NCBI GenBank assembly: GCA_020637335.1
Contig: JACJWC010000006.1
Coordinates: 186,001 to 250,000, forward strand
DNA length: 64,000 nucleotides
Direction of reading: 5' to 3'
DNA from: Acidobacteriota bacterium
GTDB taxonomy: Bacteria > Acidobacteriota > Holophagae > Acanthopleuribacterales > Acanthopleuribacteraceae
The position numbers were made by a program, and so were the translations under genes. Below are positions 43,097 to 51,890 of this stretch, in pieces. The first letter of the stretch is position 1, and each line of letters begins with the position of its first letter. The notes below the pieces were generated by a model. The model had not been told where the DNA came from. It did no database searches and worked only from the letters and a program-made list of their open reading frames with translations.

Positions 43097-44575
43097 GTGA
43101 TTTTTTTTGCAATTCAGTTTTTCCTGATTCAAAGTGAACAACCTAATTTCACATCTTCGCTTTTGGACCGCGCTTATGTCCTGGGATATGCCGATGTTGG
43201 CTATCAAATCAAAGGCAAAGAGAAGAGCAATATGGTTTTGTTCCAGAAGGTCGGCCATGAGATGCAGCCGATGTTGGCCTGGACCAATCCCCACACCGGT
43301 GAACATTTGAGTTATTTCTCTGAGTTCCACCACATGACCCGCCATCCGGAAACGGGACAAATCGCATTCATCGGCGCACACCGTCTCCTGAACAAAGGTA
43401 AAGTGGGCCTCTTTGTTTTAGATCCAGATGGAAGCTTGACCTTGTTTGGCCGAGTAACAAAAGAGGAAGCGAAATTTAAGGGGACGCCCGATGAACTATT
43501 TGGGCTGCGGGGTCAGGCCCGCACCATTAAACAGGTTTGGGATTTTTCGAATGGTTTCGACAGAATCCCGAAGCTCGAGGTTGATAATGGCATTAAGGAT
43601 ATGGACATTGACGCCGATTTATGGGCCGATAGCCTTGATGATTGGCACCTCACCCTTTTGTGGAGCCCTACGCCCAATCAGTTGGTCCTTATCAGCGACA
43701 GCAACTTTATTCAGCTGGATATCCAAAATCAAAGTGGTCGGGCCGTAGATTTATCGGCTTACCGTCGACGTAACCTCGCTGAGGAAAAAAACTTCCTCAA
43801 CATCGTACAACCCGCACGATTGGAAGAAACCCCCTTCTTGTACACGCCAGGCGTTGTCTACCAGTTGGATTATTCCGGCCGATTGAGGATCCTCTTTTCC
43901 CACAAGGGGAGGTGGAATGATGCCTTTGAAGTCTTTGGCGCTGGTATCTATTTTCGGATTGGCAAATCAATTTATGCGTCAGATGGACGCGAGCTTTTTA
44001 AATTGCCCAAAAAAGACACCCAAGTCTTTATTCAACCTAAAGCCGGTTTGATGATCTATGCCATTGCCCCCAAAACGTTAACGGGCCTGGACTTGACCAC
44101 CCAACAGCCTCTGCCCAAACTCAAAACGCAAATGCCCATTCAGGGCATGGCGCTTTCCGCTAACGGTGACCTTTTGTTTGTGTTGGAAAGTGTGAATGCG
44201 GGTCTGAAAAATTATCGTTTTAGTCAATACGCGCTCAGCGAATCAGGCTTTGTCCAAAAAGGCGACACCTATGCTGCGGAAGGCGTATTTCCCAGTGAAG
44301 TCGGTGCTTTTTTCAAAACGGAAAAAGGGTTGCTGTGTATGGATGAAAACGGTTCAACCTGCGAGGCCGATCTGCCGTTGGTCAAGGATATGGCATTTGC
44401 AATCTTGGTCGACGGTGAAGTGATCTACTCCGATATTCCCTTCACAGACTATGGACGGATTACGGCTATGCAGGTCCAGCGAAACATGATGACCCACATG
44501 ATGATGCAACAACAGCAACAGTGGTTCCAGCAGCAGGCCATTCGCAACGCAACGCCGCCCTCCTTTCGTCAATGA
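43097..44575 (+). CDS. Predicted exported beta-propeller-like protein
   Basis: A 492-residue protein of no recognised family. It starts with a short hydrophobic leader (MIFFAIQFFLIQS). The body has repeated beta-type segments with turns such as HPETGQIAFIGAH, LLWSPTPNQLVLISDS and ALSANGDLLFVLES, the pattern of a WD40-like or Tol-type propeller. A Met/Gln-rich C-terminal tail (MMTHMMMQQQQQWFQQQ) is striking. The GTG start follows GGAGGTAGC. It is monocistronic and ends convergent with aroA. Confidence 0.65.
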   Translation: MIFFAIQFFLIQSEQPNFTSSLLDRAYVLGYADVGYQIKGKEKSNMVLFQKVGHEMQPMLAWTNPHTGEHLSYFSEFHHMTRHPETGQIAFIGAHRLLNKGKVGLFVLDPDGSLTLFGRVTKEEAKFKGTPDELFGLRGQARTIKQVWDFSNGFDRIPKLEVDNGIKDMDIDADLWADSLDDWHLTLLWSPTPNQLVLISDSNFIQLDIQNQSGRAVDLSAYRRRNLAEEKNFLNIVQPARLEETPFLYTPGVVYQLDYSGRLRILFSHKGRWNDAFEVFGAGIYFRIGKSIYASDGRELFKLPKKDTQVFIQPKAGLMIYAIAPKTLTGLDLTTQQPLPKLKTQMPIQGMALSANGDLLFVLESVNAGLKNYRFSQYALSESGFVQKGDTYAAEGVFPSEVGAFFKTEKGLLCMDENGSTCEADLPLVKDMAFAILVDGEVIYSDIPFTDYGRITAMQVQRNMMTHMMMQQQQQWFQQQAIRNATPPSFRQ

Positions 44576-44616
44576 AGGCTTAGCCGGAATTGACAATTGG
44601 TTCCATAAATTGTGGG

Positions 44617-45915
44617 TTAACACGAGCCCTGTAGCTCAAAAAGACGACTGAAATCGCTGTAGAAATTGGGGTAGGTTTTCGAAACACAATTCGCGTTTTG
44701 GATCGAAACGCCGCCGTCGGCCAAACCGAGCAATGCAAACACCATGGCCATGCGGTGATCATCTTGCGGGTCGAGCAGGGCCGGTTTTTGGATCTGGCCC
44801 GGTTCGATCCGCATCCAGTCCGGTCCAGACTGCATTTTCAGGCCCAATTGATCAAACGCGGTTTGCAAGGTTTCAATGCGGTCACATTCCTTGTGGCGCA
44901 TGTGCCCGATCCCTAGTATGGTTGTGGGCGATTGGGCCCGGGTCGCAACCACAGCCAGGGTTGGCGCCACATCGGACATGCTGTTCATATCGACTTCAAG
45001 ACCGTGCAAGGTCGCAGACTCAACCCGGCAGGTCTGGCCCTGAAAGGAAACGCGAGCACCCATCTTCTCAAAAATCCCAATCAGGCCGTAATCACCCTGA
45101 TGGCTGCCTAAATCGACAAAAGGCACCTCCATCTGACCGCCGACCATTAAAGGCAGCGCCAGGGGATAAGAGGCGGTTGAACCATCTGCCGGCACGTCTA
45201 ATTCCCGGCCCGCATAGCGCAATTGGCCCGAAGTTCGGTAGGTCTGCTCGTCAACGCGTTGCCAATCCAATCCAAATTGACGGATACAGTGCAAGGTCAT
45301 ATCGATGTAAGTCTGGGAAACGGCAGGACCGTCCAGAACCAGTTCGGAAGGGCCATCCAAAGTCGGCAGGACCATGAGCAACCCGCTCAGGTACTGGGAA
45401 CTGACATCGGCCCGGATACTGCAGCGCCCGGACTGAATCGGTTTCCGGAAGGCCAGCGGCGGACAGCCGGGCCGGCCCAGGTAATCAATTTGGCCGCCCA
45501 TGCGAATTAAGGCCTCGACCAGATCGGCGATGGGGCGCAGGGCCATGCGTTCATCGCCGTGGATTTCCGTTTGAAAGGGCAAACTGGCCAAAAGCGGGGT
45601 CAGGAAGCGCATGACTGTGCCCGCATTCCCGGCAAATAAAGGCTGTTCGGGCTGTTGAAACCGAGCAGGCGGGTCCAAACGCCAACTGGATTCACTGCAG
45701 CTGGAATTGACGCCCAACTGAGACAGGGCCTTGAGCATGTGACGGGTATCGTCAGAGACCAAGCCGCGTCGCAGAACCGTAGGGCTATTGGCCAATGCGG
45801 CCAACAACAAGTAGCGGTTGGTCAGGCTTTTTGAACCGGGCACAGCCAAGCGGCCGGACACAGGTCCGACCGCTTGAACCGATACAGTAGTACCTTCAAA
45901 CCGGAAGGCAGACAT
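44617..45915 (-). CDS. aroA: 3-phosphoshikimate 1-carboxyvinyltransferase (EPSP synthase)
   Basis: Transfers enolpyruvate to shikimate 3-phosphate in the shikimate pathway. Signatures are VPGSKSLTNRYLLLAALA, LFAGNAGTVMRFL, GDERMALRPI and late HRMAMVFALLGLA. Length is 432 residues. Its start shares one base with the fabF stop (TGATG), so aromatic amino-acid synthesis is coupled here to the fatty acid genes. Glyphosate sensitivity class cannot be stated from sight. Confidence 0.95.
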   Translation of the reverse strand: MSAFRFEGTTVSVQAVGPVSGRLAVPGSKSLTNRYLLLAALANSPTVLRRGLVSDDTRHMLKALSQLGVNSSCSESSWRLDPPARFQQPEQPLFAGNAGTVMRFLTPLLASLPFQTEIHGDERMALRPIADLVEALIRMGGQIDYLGRPGCPPLAFRKPIQSGRCSIRADVSSQYLSGLLMVLPTLDGPSELVLDGPAVSQTYIDMTLHCIRQFGLDWQRVDEQTYRTSGQLRYAGRELDVPADGSTASYPLALPLMVGGQMEVPFVDLGSHQGDYGLIGIFEKMGARVSFQGQTCRVESATLHGLEVDMNSMSDVAPTLAVVATRAQSPTTILGIGHMRHKECDRIETLQTAFDQLGLKMQSGPDWMRIEPGQIQKPALLDPQDDHRMAMVFALLGLADGGVSIQNANCVSKTYPNFYSDFSRLFELQGSC

Positions 45916-47141
45916 CAGATTTTGCGGAACAACAGGGTTGCGTTGGTTCCGCCAAAGCCAAAGCTGTTGGACATGGCGATTTGAACCTTGGCCTCACGGG
46001 TTTGACCGGGGACCGCATCAATCGTGATTTCCGGGTCCTGATTCTCGAGATTGGCAGTCGGGTGAATTAAACCCGTTTCCAAGGTCTTGCAGACCACGAC
46101 CGCTTCGACGCCACCAGCGGCGCCGAGCAGGTGGCCCGTCATCGATTTGGTCGAATGGACCATGATCGGATGCGCGCCAAAAACGGTTTGGATGGCCCGC
46201 GCTTCAATCACATCGCCTGCAGGCGTTGAGGTACCATGGGCATTGACCAATTGAACCTGATGGGGCTCCACTTGGGCATCCTTGAGTGCCGCGCGCATGG
46301 CGCGAACCGGTCCATCCCCATCCTCGCTGGGCGAGGTGATGTGATAGGCATCGCCGGACATGCCGTAGCCGATAATCTCACCATAGATTTTGGCGCCGCG
46401 TTTCTGTGCATGTTCGAGGGTTTCCATGACCAGAACGCCACAGCCTTCGCCCAAAACAAATCCATCGCGCGCTACGTCGAAGGGACGCGAAGCGTGTTGG
46501 GGATCGTCATTGCGGGTGGAAAGCGCACGCATCGCCGCAAAGCCACCAACGGCCAAGGGGCTGACAACGGCTTCGGTCCCACCGGCAATCATAAAGTCGG
46601 CATCACCGCGTTGGATCAAGCGAAACGCATCGCCAATCGAATGGGAACCCGTTGCACAAGCGGTAACGGCCGCAGAATTGGGGCCTTTTAAGCCAAATCG
46701 GATACTGACCTGACCGGATGCCAGGTTAATAATTAAGGACGGAATAAAGAAGGGGGTAATCCGACGGGGTCCTTTTTCGAGCAGAACTTTGTGTTCCCGC
46801 TCGATCATGGGCAGGCCACCGATCCCACTGCCGATATAAACGCCAAAACGGGTCAGGTCCAGCTGGTCCAGGACCAGGCCGGAATCCTTGATCGCTTCCT
46901 CGGCAGCAACAAGTCCGTAATGGATAAAGGTATCCATTTTCTTGGCTTCTTTGTTGGACATGTACAGCGAAATATCCAAATCGCGAACTTCACCGGCGAT
47001 TTGGCAGCTGTATTCACTAGCGTCAAATTTGGTAATCGGACCAATCCCGGATTTGCCCGAGATCAGGCCCTCAAAGGTCGACTGAACGCTGTTGCCCAAA
47101 GGGCTGAGCGCACCCAGTCCGGTAACGACGACACGGCGCAT
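45915..47141 (-). CDS. fabF: 3-oxoacyl-[acyl-carrier-protein] synthase II
   Basis: Elongates acyl-ACP by condensation with malonyl-ACP. The catalytic Cys is in AAVTACATGSHS, the two His residues are in NAHGTSTPAGD and SMTGHLLGAAGG, and the lysine precedes that last motif. Length is 408 residues. The ATG at 47141 follows GGAGGTTAAC; a start four codons earlier is less likely. It lies after acpP, separated by a terminator-like hairpin, and overlaps aroA by one base. Confidence 0.96.
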   Translation of the reverse strand: MRRVVVTGLGALSPLGNSVQSTFEGLISGKSGIGPITKFDASEYSCQIAGEVRDLDISLYMSNKEAKKMDTFIHYGLVAAEEAIKDSGLVLDQLDLTRFGVYIGSGIGGLPMIEREHKVLLEKGPRRITPFFIPSLIINLASGQVSIRFGLKGPNSAAVTACATGSHSIGDAFRLIQRGDADFMIAGGTEAVVSPLAVGGFAAMRALSTRNDDPQHASRPFDVARDGFVLGEGCGVLVMETLEHAQKRGAKIYGEIIGYGMSGDAYHITSPSEDGDGPVRAMRAALKDAQVEPHQVQLVNAHGTSTPAGDVIEARAIQTVFGAHPIMVHSTKSMTGHLLGAAGGVEAVVVCKTLETGLIHPTANLENQDPEITIDAVPGQTREAKVQIAMSNSFGFGGTNATLLFRKI

Positions 47142-47177
47142 GTTAACCTCCAAAGTTCAGTTTAGCGCAAAGCAAAC

Positions 47178-47215
47178 AAAAAATGCCTGTTCCAAAACGG
47201 ATTCTGGAACAGGCA
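47178..47215 (-). terminator. Hairpin and T-run between acpP and fabF
   Basis: The perfect 10-bp stem TGCCTGTTCC/GGAACAGGCA (47184-47215) is followed on the minus strand by TTTTTTG. It lies about 30 bases past acpP. It may act as a partial terminator that allows high acpP and lower fabF-aroA transcript levels. Confidence 0.8.
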
Positions 47216-47243
47216 CCGGAACACAAAATGCTGGGGTTGCGCC

Positions 47244-47477
47244 TCAGCTATTGCCTTCGATAAAACGAACAACATCCCCAACCGAAACGATTTTTTCAGA
47301 TTCGGATTCGGGAATTTCGATCGAGAACTTTTCTTCCAAATGCATGATCAACTCGACCACGTCCAGAGAGTCGGCACCCAGATCGTCAACGATCATGGAG
47401 TCCATGGTGATTTGCTCCTCGTCGACTTCGAGTTGTTCTGCGATCAGACTTTTCACTTGGTTAAAAACATCGGACAT
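47244..47477 (-). CDS. acpP: Acyl carrier protein
   Basis: Carries acyl intermediates of fatty acid and lipid A synthesis on a phosphopantetheine arm at S37 in the GADSLD motif. It has 77 residues and is strongly acidic, with the typical N-terminus MSDVFNQVKSLIAEQL. AGGAGGATGCAGC precedes the ATG. It lies between fabG and fabF, the common order. Confidence 0.97.
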   Translation of the reverse strand: MSDVFNQVKSLIAEQLEVDEEQITMDSMIVDDLGADSLDVVELIMHLEEKFSIEIPESESEKIVSVGDVVRFIEGNS

Positions 47478-47540
47478 GCTGCATCCTCCTGATTTTTGAG
47501 CATTTTCTATGATTGTAATCGATTCGCGCCGAAGCGCGAC

Positions 47541-48275
47541 CTACATGTGCAGGCCGCCATCAACGGTTAAAACTTGGCCTGTCACGTAACCGGCACTGGG
47601 CGAGGCCAGGAAGGCGACGGCTGAAGCCACGTCCTCCGGTTGCCCCATACGACCCAGCGGCACGTTTTTCATAAACGACTCGCGAACGTCTGCGGAGAGT
47701 TCATGGGTCATTTCCGTTTCAATATAACCGGGTGCCACCGCGTTCACGGTGATGTTACGCGACCCGATCTCTTTGGCGAGCGATTTGGTGAAACCGATCA
47801 TGCCCGCTTTGGAGGCGGCATAATTGGTTTGGCCCGGATTGCCCATCAAACCCACAACCGAAGTGATGTTGATGATACGCCCGTATTTTTGTTTCATCAT
47901 AGGACGCAACACTGCCTGGCTGAGAAAGAAGGCACCTTTAAGATTGGTCTCAATGACCCGATCAAAAGCTTCTTCTTTCATGCGCATGAGTAGTCCGTCC
48001 ATAGTAATGCCAGCGTTGTTGACAAGGACATGCAACCCGCCGAACCGCTCAGTGATCTCAGCGATCACCGCGGAAAACGATGCGGGTTGATTCACGTCAA
48101 CGGCAAAAGCATCGGCCAGGTAACCCGCTTCGCGGATGGAAGCAGCAACCTGTTCGACCTTCTCCAGACGCCGACTGGCGACGAGAACATGGAAACCTTG
48201 AGCGGCCAAGTGGCGGGCAATCGCCTCGCCGATCCCTTGAGATCCGCCCGTTACCAATGCGACCTGTGTTGTCAT
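47541..48275 (-). CDS. fabG: 3-oxoacyl-[acyl-carrier-protein] reductase
   Basis: NADPH-dependent reduction of 3-oxoacyl-ACP. It is a short-chain dehydrogenase of 244 residues with the cofactor motif TGGSQGIGEA, the NNAG motif (VLVNNAGITMDG), the active Ser in NITSVVG and Y-x3-K in NYAASKAG. The late NAVAPGYIETEM is typical of FabG. It sits between rpmF and acpP. fabD, fabH and plsX, often located here, are absent from this cluster. Confidence 0.95.
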   Translation of the reverse strand: MTTQVALVTGGSQGIGEAIARHLAAQGFHVLVASRRLEKVEQVAASIREAGYLADAFAVDVNQPASFSAVIAEITERFGGLHVLVNNAGITMDGLLMRMKEEAFDRVIETNLKGAFFLSQAVLRPMMKQKYGRIINITSVVGLMGNPGQTNYAASKAGMIGFTKSLAKEIGSRNITVNAVAPGYIETEMTHELSADVRESFMKNVPLGRMGQPEDVASAVAFLASPSAGYVTGQVLTVDGGLHM

Positions 48276-48293
48276 GGTCGTATCGGCTCTGGC

Positions 48294-48476
48294 TTAATCG
48301 TTCTGCACTTCGACGACTTGTTCGCCGCCGTAGTAACCACAGGCTTCGCACACGCGGTGCGGCCGTTTGGTTTCACCACAGTTCGGGCAGTTCTGGGTCG
48401 CCACTACACTAATTGCGTCGTGGGCACGACGTTGGTTTTTGCGGCGCTTCGAGGTTCTGCGCTTGGGGTTTGCCAT
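48294..48476 (-). CDS. rpmF: 50S ribosomal protein L32
   Basis: A 60-residue ribosomal protein. The basic N-terminus MANPKRRTSKRRKNQRR is followed by a zinc-ribbon with CPNCGE and CEACGYYGG. GGAGAGGGTGAC precedes the start. Its position between yceD and the fatty acid genes is the common bacterial arrangement and supports the call. Confidence 0.97.
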   Translation of the reverse strand: MANPKRRTSKRRKNQRRAHDAISVVATQNCPNCGETKRPHRVCEACGYYGGEQVVEVQND

Positions 48477-48515
48477 GTCACCCTCTCCTTCACATCTACT
48501 AAATTTGGACTGGGA

Positions 48516-49013
48516 CTAATTGTCGCCAGTCGCTTTGAACTTTTCTTTCAGGACCGCGAAAGGACTGGCTTCGGCGCCATCCCCCCGCCATTCCGAATCT
48601 TGACGACAGTCCGCCTCTTCCATATGCCGCAAGTAACTGGGCAACGCCAAGTCAACGGCCTCATTGAGAAACGAATCCAAATCGAAATCAGTGCTCTTCA
48701 AAAAAACGGTGTCCAGTTCCGCGTCATCCAAAACCACATGCCCTGCAGTCGGTTGTCGATTGGTTAATACAATCGAATCGCGGTCATCAATTTGGACAGC
48801 CATAGGGTCACCACAACGCTCACAGAACGCCTGAACCGTACCGGAAAGGCGGTAGCGAAACGGAAAAGAACCGCGTTTCGTTTCGACGTGATAATGAAGC
48901 GTCATGGACAGAATTCTTACCTCTTGAGATTGCATGGGAAGGGTTCGATTCTCGACCGACCAGCTTCCTTCCTGAGGCTGATCGGGCTCGATCTTTGCTA
49001 AATGTAGGATCAT
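48516..49013 (-). CDS. yceD: YceD/DUF177-family protein
   Basis: A 165-residue protein of the YceD family, which is linked to 23S rRNA accumulation and is found beside rpmF. The conserved C-x2-C is in AFCERCGD, within the strand pattern YRLSGTVQ. The acidic C-terminal part is typical. GAGGAG precedes the ATG. It is the first gene behind a near-consensus promoter. Confidence 0.88.
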   Translation of the reverse strand: MILHLAKIEPDQPQEGSWSVENRTLPMQSQEVRILSMTLHYHVETKRGSFPFRYRLSGTVQAFCERCGDPMAVQIDDRDSIVLTNRQPTAGHVVLDDAELDTVFLKSTDFDLDSFLNEAVDLALPSYLRHMEEADCRQDSEWRGDGAEASPFAVLKEKFKATGDN

Positions 49014-49043
49014 GGCCCGGGCTCCTCGCGCACAAGGCAGATC

Positions 49044-49071
49044 ATTATAGTAGAATTTGCCGCTGTGTCAA
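49044..49071 (-). promoter_or_regulatory. Near-consensus sigma70 promoter of the yceD-aroA operon
   Basis: On the minus strand, a perfect TTGACA and a perfect TATAAT are separated by 16 bases. The -10 ends about 30 bases before the yceD start. This is the strongest promoter I see in the window and fits ribosomal and fatty acid genes. Confidence 0.8.
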
Positions 49072-49167
49072 CGAATTCCGGTGCATGGAACAATAAACTG
49101 CTTGCCGAGTGTTACGTATGCATTTGCACACTGGGTGTATGAAAAATCTGAATTTGAGGTACCTTTC

Positions 49168-51783
49168 ATGTTGATCTCCCTGTTGGTTTGGTTCCCCTTT
49201 CTGCTACAAACGCCGAACCTGCAAAACGCACCGTCCCCGCTACCCCAATGGGTCGCCCTTGCCGATGAGCCCGGTGCCGTTTCCTTTATTCAAATCCCAT
49301 CCGATCTCAAGAAACCGGCGCCCACCGACATTAGTGCCCTGCGTTGCCTGATCCTAACCTTAGATCCATCTTGGCAACCGGATTGGCAAAACGCCGCTTT
49401 CGACATTAAAGGTCTTATCGTCAATTGGAAAACACGCGGACCCGATGTCCAGGTCGGCATTCAAGCCACACCCGATCAAATCAATGCGCTTTTGGAATTT
49501 GAACTGGCCCCTTATATAGATGGTTACCTCTACCGCGATGAACCCTGGCTGCCCGAAGCCGATTCCACCGGCAAGCTCTGGCTGCTGTCCCAAACCCGGG
49601 AAGCCGAAGTTCTTTCGACCTTACTGGACGCATCCGATCTGGGCGTGGAATGGGTTTTTCTTCAGGATGTTAATCTGCATGCCGACACCCAAGCGCTCCT
49701 GAAAACATTGGCGGTCTTGCCAACCGGAAGCATCGAGCCGTCCAGTTTTACTTCCAATATAGAAGAAAGCCTTGTCCACTTTTTCTACAATCCAAGCGCG
49801 GGTGATTCGCACCTGGCCTTTTTTGCAGAGCCCGGTCAACATGTGTTCCTGACTTTGCGCACCGATTCGGCCATGAAAACCACGGCGTTAGTGCCCGAAA
49901 ACCTGGAATTTGATGCGAAAAACTACGGTGACAGCAAATTGGAGCTTTCTTTTGAAGCTCAGCAGCGCGCCTACCTTTTCCATCTGGTGCCCGACAAACG
50001 CACGGGTCTTGCTGAAACGCTTCAAATCGTTGAGAAAAAAACCATTGATCCGTATGAACTCGTAGTTAAAAACCAAGTTTTTAAAGATGCAGAAGGCCAG
50101 AAACTGGAAAGTTTAATCGTGGACGAAGAGGTTAATTACCGCTATCAGGGACCGAACGGCGCCATTGTGGATGTGACCTTTATGGATACGGTTTATCGCC
50201 GAAAGGGTCAGCCGACCGAACGCGTCCGACGCGAACTCTATATTGGCGGCGTGAAGTGGCCCTACAAAGATCAACCCGAACTGCCCCTGATCCAACCCGA
50301 AAAAGTCCAACAGGAGCCGCTCGAAATTGATCTCAATAAATCCTATCGCTACACCTACGCTGGTGAGGACGTGATTGACGGGCATAAAACCTGGCAGGTC
50401 AACTTCAAACCGGCCGAAGCGGGAAACCTATCTTCCGGATCCGTATGGATCGATCAGGAAAGCGGGGCCCATCGCCGGCTGCGCGCCATTCAGTCGGGTC
50501 TGCAACCGCCTGTAACTGGCAACGAAATGAACGCTTTTTTCGATTGGGTGGAAGTGGAAGGCAAGCGATATTGGACCCAGGTCCGCGAAGCCAATCTCTT
50601 GACCTTAAACGTTGTCGGGGAGCGGGTGGCCTTGCAACTCGATATCAGACGCGAACATTACCGCTTCAACGATCCCCAAGTGGAAACAGCATTGGAACAA
50701 GCCTACAAAAGTGACGTTCTCATCCTTCGCGACACGGCCAAGGGCTTCCGTTACCTCTCCAAAAAAGGCGGGGAACGGGTGATTAATGACGAGCCCGTAA
50801 CCCGCAAAAAATTATTGTTGGGTGGCGTGTTGCTGGATCCCTCTTTGGATTACCCCACACCGTTGGGCGGGATCAACTACACCGACCTCGACTTTCTGGG
50901 CAAGGGTTATCAGGCCAATTTGTTTTTAGCCGGCGTGTTAAACGTCGCCACCGTTTCTAATACCAACCTGTTCGGTAAGGGCTGGGATTTGACCGGTGAA
51001 ATCTTCGCAACAGCACTCTATTTCGGCGATACCGTTTATGAAGGAACCGAGCGTCGCGATGATTTGGAAGTCCAGAGCCTGCGCGAAGCGGGCAATATCA
51101 CCTTGGGTATTCCCCTCAACAACTACCTTAAAGCAACACTCAACTATTCGCTGCGCTACCTTGCCTTCAAAAAAGGCGATGAGTTGCGCGAAGACTACAT
51201 CATCCCCAACGATACCTTGGAACATATTGGTCGGATTGGTCTTTCCTTCGACCGCCGCAAATTTTCAACGGCGGTTCAATACGAAACGGTGAGTCGTACC
51301 GATTGGGAACCCTTTGGTTTACAAGACGATTTGGAGCCGTTTTATGACAGCTATCGCCACCTGCAAATCGATATGGCCTTCAGTCATCGCTTGCCCAAGT
51401 TCCAGAGTATTGGCATCGATGCGCGTTACCTGAAGGGCTGGGACCTGGACCGCTTCTCCAAATTCGGGTTCGGGTTTTTTGAAAATTCCGTTAGTGGCTT
51501 CGGTACCAGCGGGGTGGAAGGTGATGAAGCGGTTCGCCTGCGTTTCAGTTATGACGTAGGGGTAAAGGGCTTGTTTCAACTCAATACCAGCCTGGATGGT
51601 GCAAGGGCCTGGAACGAAAACCAGTTGGAACCGGTCGATATAGCCGGCATCGGCTTGGCCGCCAATTTTGTCGGACCCTGGAAAATGTTGATGCGCATCA
51701 ATGTTGGTTACGGTCTGTACAGTTCGCTGGACGGGGAAGATGGCGATTGGAGTGGTCAAATCCTCTTCCTGCGTTTGTACTAA
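49168..51783 (+). CDS. Large outer-membrane protein: N-terminal domain, LolA-like region, beta-barrel
   Basis: An 871-residue protein. A short hydrophobic leader (MLISLLVWFPFLLQT) precedes an N-terminal domain with alternating strands and helices (about residues 20-220) resembling a TIM-barrel-like glycosidase fold, without clear active residues. A middle region (about 380-500) with RYTYAGEDVIDGHKTWQV and GSVWIDQESGAHRR looks like the LolA/MucB lipoprotein-binding fold. The last 300 residues are amphipathic strands ending in an aromatic residue (LFLRLY), as in outer-membrane barrels. The domain combination is unfamiliar and the function is unknown. The ATG at 49168 follows GAGGTACC; a frame 37 codons longer lacks a site. 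Confidence 0.72.
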   Translation: MLISLLVWFPFLLQTPNLQNAPSPLPQWVALADEPGAVSFIQIPSDLKKPAPTDISALRCLILTLDPSWQPDWQNAAFDIKGLIVNWKTRGPDVQVGIQATPDQINALLEFELAPYIDGYLYRDEPWLPEADSTGKLWLLSQTREAEVLSTLLDASDLGVEWVFLQDVNLHADTQALLKTLAVLPTGSIEPSSFTSNIEESLVHFFYNPSAGDSHLAFFAEPGQHVFLTLRTDSAMKTTALVPENLEFDAKNYGDSKLELSFEAQQRAYLFHLVPDKRTGLAETLQIVEKKTIDPYELVVKNQVFKDAEGQKLESLIVDEEVNYRYQGPNGAIVDVTFMDTVYRRKGQPTERVRRELYIGGVKWPYKDQPELPLIQPEKVQQEPLEIDLNKSYRYTYAGEDVIDGHKTWQVNFKPAEAGNLSSGSVWIDQESGAHRRLRAIQSGLQPPVTGNEMNAFFDWVEVEGKRYWTQVREANLLTLNVVGERVALQLDIRREHYRFNDPQVETALEQAYKSDVLILRDTAKGFRYLSKKGGERVINDEPVTRKKLLLGGVLLDPSLDYPTPLGGINYTDLDFLGKGYQANLFLAGVLNVATVSNTNLFGKGWDLTGEIFATALYFGDTVYEGTERRDDLEVQSLREAGNITLGIPLNNYLKATLNYSLRYLAFKKGDELREDYIIPNDTLEHIGRIGLSFDRRKFSTAVQYETVSRTDWEPFGLQDDLEPFYDSYRHLQIDMAFSHRLPKFQSIGIDARYLKGWDLDRFSKFGFGFFENSVSGFGTSGVEGDEAVRLRFSYDVGVKGLFQLNTSLDGARAWNENQLEPVDIAGIGLAANFVGPWKMLMRINVGYGLYSSLDGEDGDWSGQILFLRLY

Positions 51784-51890
51784 ATCACAAGTCTGCTTTT
51801 TGCAGGTAGCAGTCGGCTCACGCTGGCTGCTGCCTGCTGGCCACAACACCCCGATTTGGTACAATGAGCCATTCTCCACAAGGAGTTCCA

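Noticed and set aside
47524..47539. TCGCGC-cgaa-GCGCGA hairpin after fabG as a terminator
   Set aside because: No T-run follows on the minus strand and acpP continues in the same direction; it may only be a local stem.
48945..48970. GGGTTCGATTC resembling a tRNA T-loop
   Set aside because: The flanks do not pair into a T-stem, no acceptor or anticodon arm is present, and it lies within the yceD coding region.
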